Below are positions 5,487 to 8,483 of a DNA stretch of 8,483 nt, piece by piece. The stretch's first letter is position 1. Every line of letters starts with the position of its first letter. The notes under the pieces are model-generated. The model saw only the letters and a program-made list of their open reading frames with translations. It did no database searches and was not told where the DNA came from. The position numbers were made by a program, and so were the translations under genes. The DNA is from Chloroflexota bacterium (GTDB lineage: Bacteria > Chloroflexota > Dehalococcoidia > Lucifugimonadales > JACPCL1): the NCBI GenBank assembly GCA_016210395.1, contig JACQUI010000376.1, forward strand, positions 1-8,483, given 5' to 3'.

Positions 5487-5957
5487 ATGGTGCGGCGGGA
5501 AAACTTCCTCACAGCCGAAGGCCTTGCCAAACTGGAAGCGGAGCTCGACCATTTGCGTAGAGTGCGCCGCCCAGAGGCTGCCCAGCGCATCCAGCGGGCC
5601 AAGGAGGCCGGCGGCACCGTGGACAACGCCGACTATGAGGATGCCAAGAACCAACAGGCCTTCGTAGAAGGCCGCATCCGGGAGTTGGAAGAGGCCATCA
5701 GGAGCGCCGTCCTCATCCCCGGCGACCGCAAAACCTCGGACAAGATAGAGGTAGGCTCGGTGGTCGTCGTCACCACGCCCCAGGGCAGGACGCAGACCTT
5801 CACCATCGTCGGCCGCGCCGAAGCCGATCCCTCCCAGGGCCGCATCTCCAACGAGTCGCCTGTGGGCCGCGCCCTCCTGGGCCGCCGCGCCGGCGAGCAG
5901 GCGGAGGTCGAGACCCCTTCCGGCAAGATCAAGCTCTCCATCGTCAAGATTGAGTAA
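5487..5957 (+). CDS. greA: Transcription elongation factor GreA
   Basis: GreA enters the RNA polymerase secondary channel and stimulates cleavage of backtracked RNA. From the ATG at 5487 the protein has 156 residues, against 158 in E. coli. An in-frame TTG at 5445 would add 14 residues with no homology. Residues 1-75 form the N-terminal coiled coil (LTAEGLAKLEAEL start, LRRVRRPEAAQRI helix, AKNQQAFVEGRI return helix). Residues 85-156 form the FKBP-like domain, including TFTIVGRAEADP and ISNESPVGRALLG. At the coiled-coil tip E. coli GreA has D41 and E44; aligned by the flanking RRPE and NAxY residues, this protein has Gly43 and Asp46, so one acidic residue is missing. The upstream site is weak (GAGTGG). 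The gene is followed by lysS on the same strand, a pairing seen in other bacteria. Confidence 0.95.
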   Translation: MVRRENFLTAEGLAKLEAELDHLRRVRRPEAAQRIQRAKEAGGTVDNADYEDAKNQQAFVEGRIRELEEAIRSAVLIPGDRKTSDKIEVGSVVVVTTPQGRTQTFTIVGRAEADPSQGRISNESPVGRALLGRRAGEQAEVETPSGKIKLSIVKIE

Positions 5958-5974
5958 CCACCCTCAGCGCCAAT

Positions 5975-6013
5975 CCCCTCTCCCTGGAGGGGAGAGGGCT
6001 AGGGTGAGGGTGA
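5975..6013 (+). repeat. GC-rich inverted repeat between greA and lysS
   Basis: CCCTCTCC (5976-5983) and GGAGAGGG (5991-5998) form a perfect 8-bp stem around a 7-base loop, followed by ctagggtgagggtgag. From memory, this purine/pyrimidine-asymmetric unit resembles short dispersed intergenic repeats present in many GC-rich bacterial genomes. Its right flank runs into the lysS ribosome binding site. There is no T tract, so it is not a convincing intrinsic terminator. Confidence 0.6.
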
Positions 6014-6019
6014 GTCTTC

Positions 6020-7501
6020 ATGTCAGACCGAGAATCGGACCTGCTGCGCGCCCGCCAGGAGAAGCTGGAGCGCCTGCGCGCTCGCGGCATAGACCCCTAT
6101 CCCCCTCACTTCCACCGCACCCACACGAGCCAGCAAGCCATCGAGATCTTCCAGGAGGCGGAGGCCAAAGACGGCGCAGCCGCCCGCACGGGACCCGTCG
6201 TAGCCGCAGGCCGCATCACCGCCATGCGCGGCATGGGCAAGGCCAGCTTCCTCGACCTCCGCGACGGCACGGGCCGCCTCCAGGCACACCTGCGCAGCGA
6301 TATCCTCGGCCCGCAGTACGATCTGGTGGGCGACCTTGACCTGGGCGATTTCCTGGGGGCCAAAGGCCCCTTGTTCAAGACGCGCCGGGGCGAGATCACC
6401 CTGGAGGCCACGGAGATCACCGTGCTTTCGAAGGCCATCGCGCCGCCGCCGGAGAAGTGGCACGGCCTGAAGGACGTGGAGGTCCGCTACCGCCAGCGCT
6501 ACCTGGACCTCATGGCCAACCCGGAGGTGCAGGCCATCTTCCGCAACCGCAGCCGCATCGTGTCGTACATACGCCGCTTCATGGACGGGCGCGGCTTCAT
6601 AGAGGTGGAGACGCCGGTCATGGTGCACGTCCCCGCCGGAGCCATGGCCCGCCCCTTCGTCACCAAGCACAACGCCCTCGACCGCACCCTGTACCTTCGC
6701 ATCGCCACAGAGCTCCACCTCAAGCGCCTCATCGTTGGCGGCATGGACCGGGTCTACGAGATCGGCAAGGTCTTCCGGAACGAGGGCATTGACCTGGACC
6801 ACAACCCAGAGTTCACCACCATGGAGAGCTACGAGGCCTACGCCGACTACAACGACGTAATGCGCATGGTGGAAGAGATGACCGCCGGCGCGGCCCAAGA
6901 GGTCCTGGGCGCCGCGACCGTGACCTTCCATGACAACGAGATCAACCTGGCCCCACCCTGGCCACGCCTCTCCCTGGTGGAGGAGCTGCGCAAGGCAGGC
7001 GTGGACATCGAACGGCACGACACCAACGACAAGCTGGTGGCCGCCGCCACAGAGCTGGGCGTTTCCATACAGCGCACCGAGAGCCGGGGCAGCATCATTG
7101 ACAAGCTGGTCGGCGCGCTGATCGAGCCGAAGCTCATCCAGCCAACCTTCCTGGTAGACTACCCGGTGGAGATGTCGCCCCTGGCCAAGGCCAAGCCCGG
7201 CGACCCCCGCTACGTGGAGCGGTTCGAGGCGTTTATCGGCGGCATGGAGGTCGCCAACTCCTTCACCGAGCTGAACGACCCCATTGTCCAGCGCCAGCGG
7301 TTCGAGGATCAGGAGCGCCTGCGCCGCCAGTTCGGCGACGAGGACTTCGACCGCCTGGACGAGGACTTCCTGGAGTCGCTGGAATACGGGATGCCGCCCA
7401 CCGGCGGCCTGGGCGTGGGCATAGACCGGCTGGTCATGGTGCTGACGGGCCAGCGGTCCATCCGGGACGTGCTTCTGTTCCCGCAACTGCGAAGCATGTA
7501 G
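6020..7501 (+). CDS. lysS: Lysyl-tRNA synthetase, class II
   Basis: This enzyme activates lysine with ATP and charges tRNA-Lys in the cytoplasm. At 493 residues it is the usual full length. An N-terminal helix (LLRARQEKLERLRARGIDPY) leads into the OB-fold anticodon-binding domain at about 58-140, with FLDLRDGTGRLQAHLR as its signature. The catalytic domain begins at about 150. Motif 1 is around FMDGRGFIEVETPVM (187-201), motif 2 is FRNEGIDLDHNPEFT (252-266), with the lysine-site region MESYEAYADY just after it, and motif 3 is GLGVGIDRLVMVLTG (463-477), with its ATP-binding Arg. The segment before motif 2, VGGMDRVYEIGK, is typical. The ATG has GGTGAG five bases upstream, within the tail of the intergenic inverted repeat. 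It is probably cotranscribed with greA. No damage is visible. Confidence 0.97.
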   Translation: MSDRESDLLRARQEKLERLRARGIDPYPPHFHRTHTSQQAIEIFQEAEAKDGAAARTGPVVAAGRITAMRGMGKASFLDLRDGTGRLQAHLRSDILGPQYDLVGDLDLGDFLGAKGPLFKTRRGEITLEATEITVLSKAIAPPPEKWHGLKDVEVRYRQRYLDLMANPEVQAIFRNRSRIVSYIRRFMDGRGFIEVETPVMVHVPAGAMARPFVTKHNALDRTLYLRIATELHLKRLIVGGMDRVYEIGKVFRNEGIDLDHNPEFTTMESYEAYADYNDVMRMVEEMTAGAAQEVLGAATVTFHDNEINLAPPWPRLSLVEELRKAGVDIERHDTNDKLVAAATELGVSIQRTESRGSIIDKLVGALIEPKLIQPTFLVDYPVEMSPLAKAKPGDPRYVERFEAFIGGMEVANSFTELNDPIVQRQRFEDQERLRRQFGDEDFDRLDEDFLESLEYGMPPTGGLGVGIDRLVMVLTGQRSIRDVLLFPQLRSM

Positions 7502-7537
7502 GGCCAAGCGCGTCCGGCAGTATTAGCTTGTATCCTC

Positions 7538-8299
7538 TCATCCGCACTGGAGGATCGTCCAAGACCGTTCAAAACGATGCGCCTTGAGGTCGTCCTCTCG
7601 AATCCAATAGTAGAGGCATCCATCGTCACCCCACATCATGCCCGCTGGCTCGAAACTGGGAACCTGCAGCAAGAGCCGCCACTCCTGAGCCCGCTTACGA
7701 AAGTGAGGCATCCGCGGGTCACTGTAGGCGGATGCATTGCCGCAGTAGAGACCGGACCGCACCATCTCGCATTCTAGAGTCATGTCGCCCTGAATTTGGT
7801 CGGGGTATCCGGCAAGGAGTGCCCTCTTTGCCCAGTCGTCGCCAGATACGCTATCGTGTAGATCAAAATAGGCGTCTCTCTGTTCGTTGCTAAGGTTGAG
7901 GTCTTCAACAACAACGCTTTCAGGAGGAGGTATGGTTACTGTCAGTTCAGATGCAAGTCCGCAGGCTCCGAAATATGCCTCATCTGCCAGATCTCGAGGT
8001 CGCTCGACGACCTTTGCTGTACCTGGATTTGGCACGTGGATAACGGCAAAGCCGCCCGCGTGCTTTGGATCGTACCCCCACTGGCTTCGCTCAATATCGT
8101 AGAAGAACAGTAGCAGTCCCTCCCGAGGGAATCCTTGAGCAGCTGCAGTTCGTGGCTGGGAACCAAGGTCTACCTGAGCAATGAAAGCCATGCTCCGACC
8201 GTCTCGTTGAGGCCAGGGTAGGGAAGGCGGCAGCCATGGGAGACCGCCGACCCTAGACCCGAAAGAGCCGTTGCTGCCAGACCCCTGCGGTTTCAGCAA
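7538..8299 (-). CDS. DUF1963 (YwqG-like) protein, probably 5'-truncated
   Basis: This is a protein of unknown function in the DUF1963/YwqG family, recognised from the order of its segments. In the 253-residue TTG-start reading these are SRVGGLPWLP (15-24), FIAQVDL (39-45), GYPDQIQGD (164-172), EWRLLLQV (206-213) and the C-terminal block from GMMWGDDGCLYYW (220 on) to SWTILQC. The only usable start codon in the frame is the TTG at 8299, but the frame stays open upstream to a TGA at 8369-8371. Those 23 codons read like the missing N-terminus (AGFEDIEAVRRLAREAV), so about ten or more leading residues and the true start appear lost. The TGA is also the stop of a transposase fragment in the same frame. 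The gene converges on lysS with a 36-base gap and no obvious terminator between. It may be a decaying gene or translated from a poor start. Confidence 0.75.
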   Translation of the reverse strand: MLKPQGSGSNGSFGSRVGGLPWLPPSLPWPQRDGRSMAFIAQVDLGSQPRTAAAQGFPREGLLLFFYDIERSQWGYDPKHAGGFAVIHVPNPGTAKVVERPRDLADEAYFGACGLASELTVTIPPPESVVVEDLNLSNEQRDAYFDLHDSVSGDDWAKRALLAGYPDQIQGDMTLECEMVRSGLYCGNASAYSDPRMPHFRKRAQEWRLLLQVPSFEPAGMMWGDDGCLYYWIREDDLKAHRFERSWTILQCG

Positions 8300-8368
8300 A
8301 ACCGCTTCACGCGCAAGCCTCCGAACCGCTTCAATGTCCTCAAACCCTGCTACTCGCGCATTTAGGCG
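8300..8368 (-). pseudogene. Lost N-terminal coding segment of the DUF1963 gene
   Basis: Reading on the minus strand in the DUF1963 frame, 23 sense codons lie upstream of the first usable start. The part ending AGFEDIEAVRRLAREAV has the amphipathic helical look of DUF1963 N-termini and continues smoothly into LLKPQGS. No ATG, GTG or TTG occurs in frame here. An ATT at 8335-8333, close behind GAGG, is the only near-start codon. I read this as coding sequence cut from its original start by the adjacent mobile element. Confidence 0.5.
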
Positions 8369-8483
8369 TCATGACGAAATAAGTGGATCAGTTGTGAGTC
8401 TTTGTCGAGGTAGGATTGTGTAGTTCCATTCGCCATGGAAGGTGTCTCGTTTGAGATAGACTTCACTCAGTTGGTCGTTGGAG
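8369..8483 (-). CDS. Transposase C-terminus, ISAzo13/Rhodopirellula-like (partial)
   Basis: The minus-strand frame entering at the right edge gives 37 codons and a TGA at 8371-8369. The segment LKRDTFHGEWNYTILPR matches, from memory, the conserved end of ISAzo13-family DDE transposases, where a FHGEWNYTI-type motif lies just before the C-terminus. The first part of the gene is outside the window. The stop looks natural because little sequence normally follows this motif. No terminal inverted repeat could be identified between the stop and the DUF1963 coding sequence. The family call rests on one motif. Confidence 0.65.
   Translation of the reverse strand, partial: SNDQLSEVYLKRDTFHGEWNYTILPRQRLTTDPLISS

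Noticed and set aside
6023..7507. Open frame of 494 codons on the minus strand opposite lysS
   Set aside because: It mirrors lysS almost exactly, lacks any recognisable domain, and is a by-product of GC-rich codon use in a well-supported gene.
8367..8376. 10-bp palindrome CGTCATGACG at the transposase stop, as a possible IS end
   Set aside because: It is too short and has no partner visible in the window, so it cannot be called a terminal repeat.

Overview
The window is 8,483 bases of GC-rich bacterial DNA. Three traits point to a Chloroflexota-like organism (inference only; no search was run): Thr-Pro-rich linkers on exported cytochromes, a collagen-like lipoprotein, and a NrfD-type quinol module feeding c-type cytochromes. 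The first 46 bases are an uninterrupted C run, most likely a contig-end artefact.

Region 1 (80-4762, minus strand) is one compact operon of five genes. In transcription order these are a Tat-exported protein with four [4Fe-4S] clusters, a NrfD/PsrC/ActC-type integral membrane quinol protein, a small exported Ig-like protein with a C-terminal membrane anchor, a membrane-anchored diheme cytochrome c with a Thr-Pro linker between its two heme domains, and a diheme cytochrome c lipoprotein whose N-terminal stalk is a run of 17 collagen-like Gly-X-Y triplets. Stops and starts overlap or nearly touch throughout, so the genes are probably translationally coupled. No molybdopterin or other catalytic subunit lies in the window. 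The set reads as a quinol-to-cytochrome electron-transfer module with two cytochromes on extended stalks, and this is the most interesting part of the window.

Region 2 (4763-5486) is non-coding apart from two tRNAs on the minus strand, tRNA-Val(GAC) and tRNA-Pro(GGG). It holds a terminator-like hairpin in front of the redox operon, a good sigma70-type promoter for tRNA-Pro, a second one for greA, and between these divergent promoters a perfect 16-bp palindrome plus a tandem 9-bp repeat. A strong hairpin lies at the predicted 5' end of the greA transcript.

Region 3 (5487-7501, plus strand) carries greA and lysS. They are separated by a 62-base spacer with a GC-rich inverted repeat whose right flank supplies the lysS ribosome binding site. 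GreA has a Gly in place of one of the two conserved acidic residues at its coiled-coil tip.

Region 4 (7502-8483, minus strand) looks lower in GC. It holds a DUF1963 (YwqG-like) gene whose 5' end seems to be lost, because homologous-looking sequence continues upstream of the first usable start codon. It abuts, in the same frame and separated by one TGA codon, the C-terminal end of a transposase resembling the ISAzo13/Rhodopirellula family, which runs off the right edge. This end looks like a mobile-element junction.
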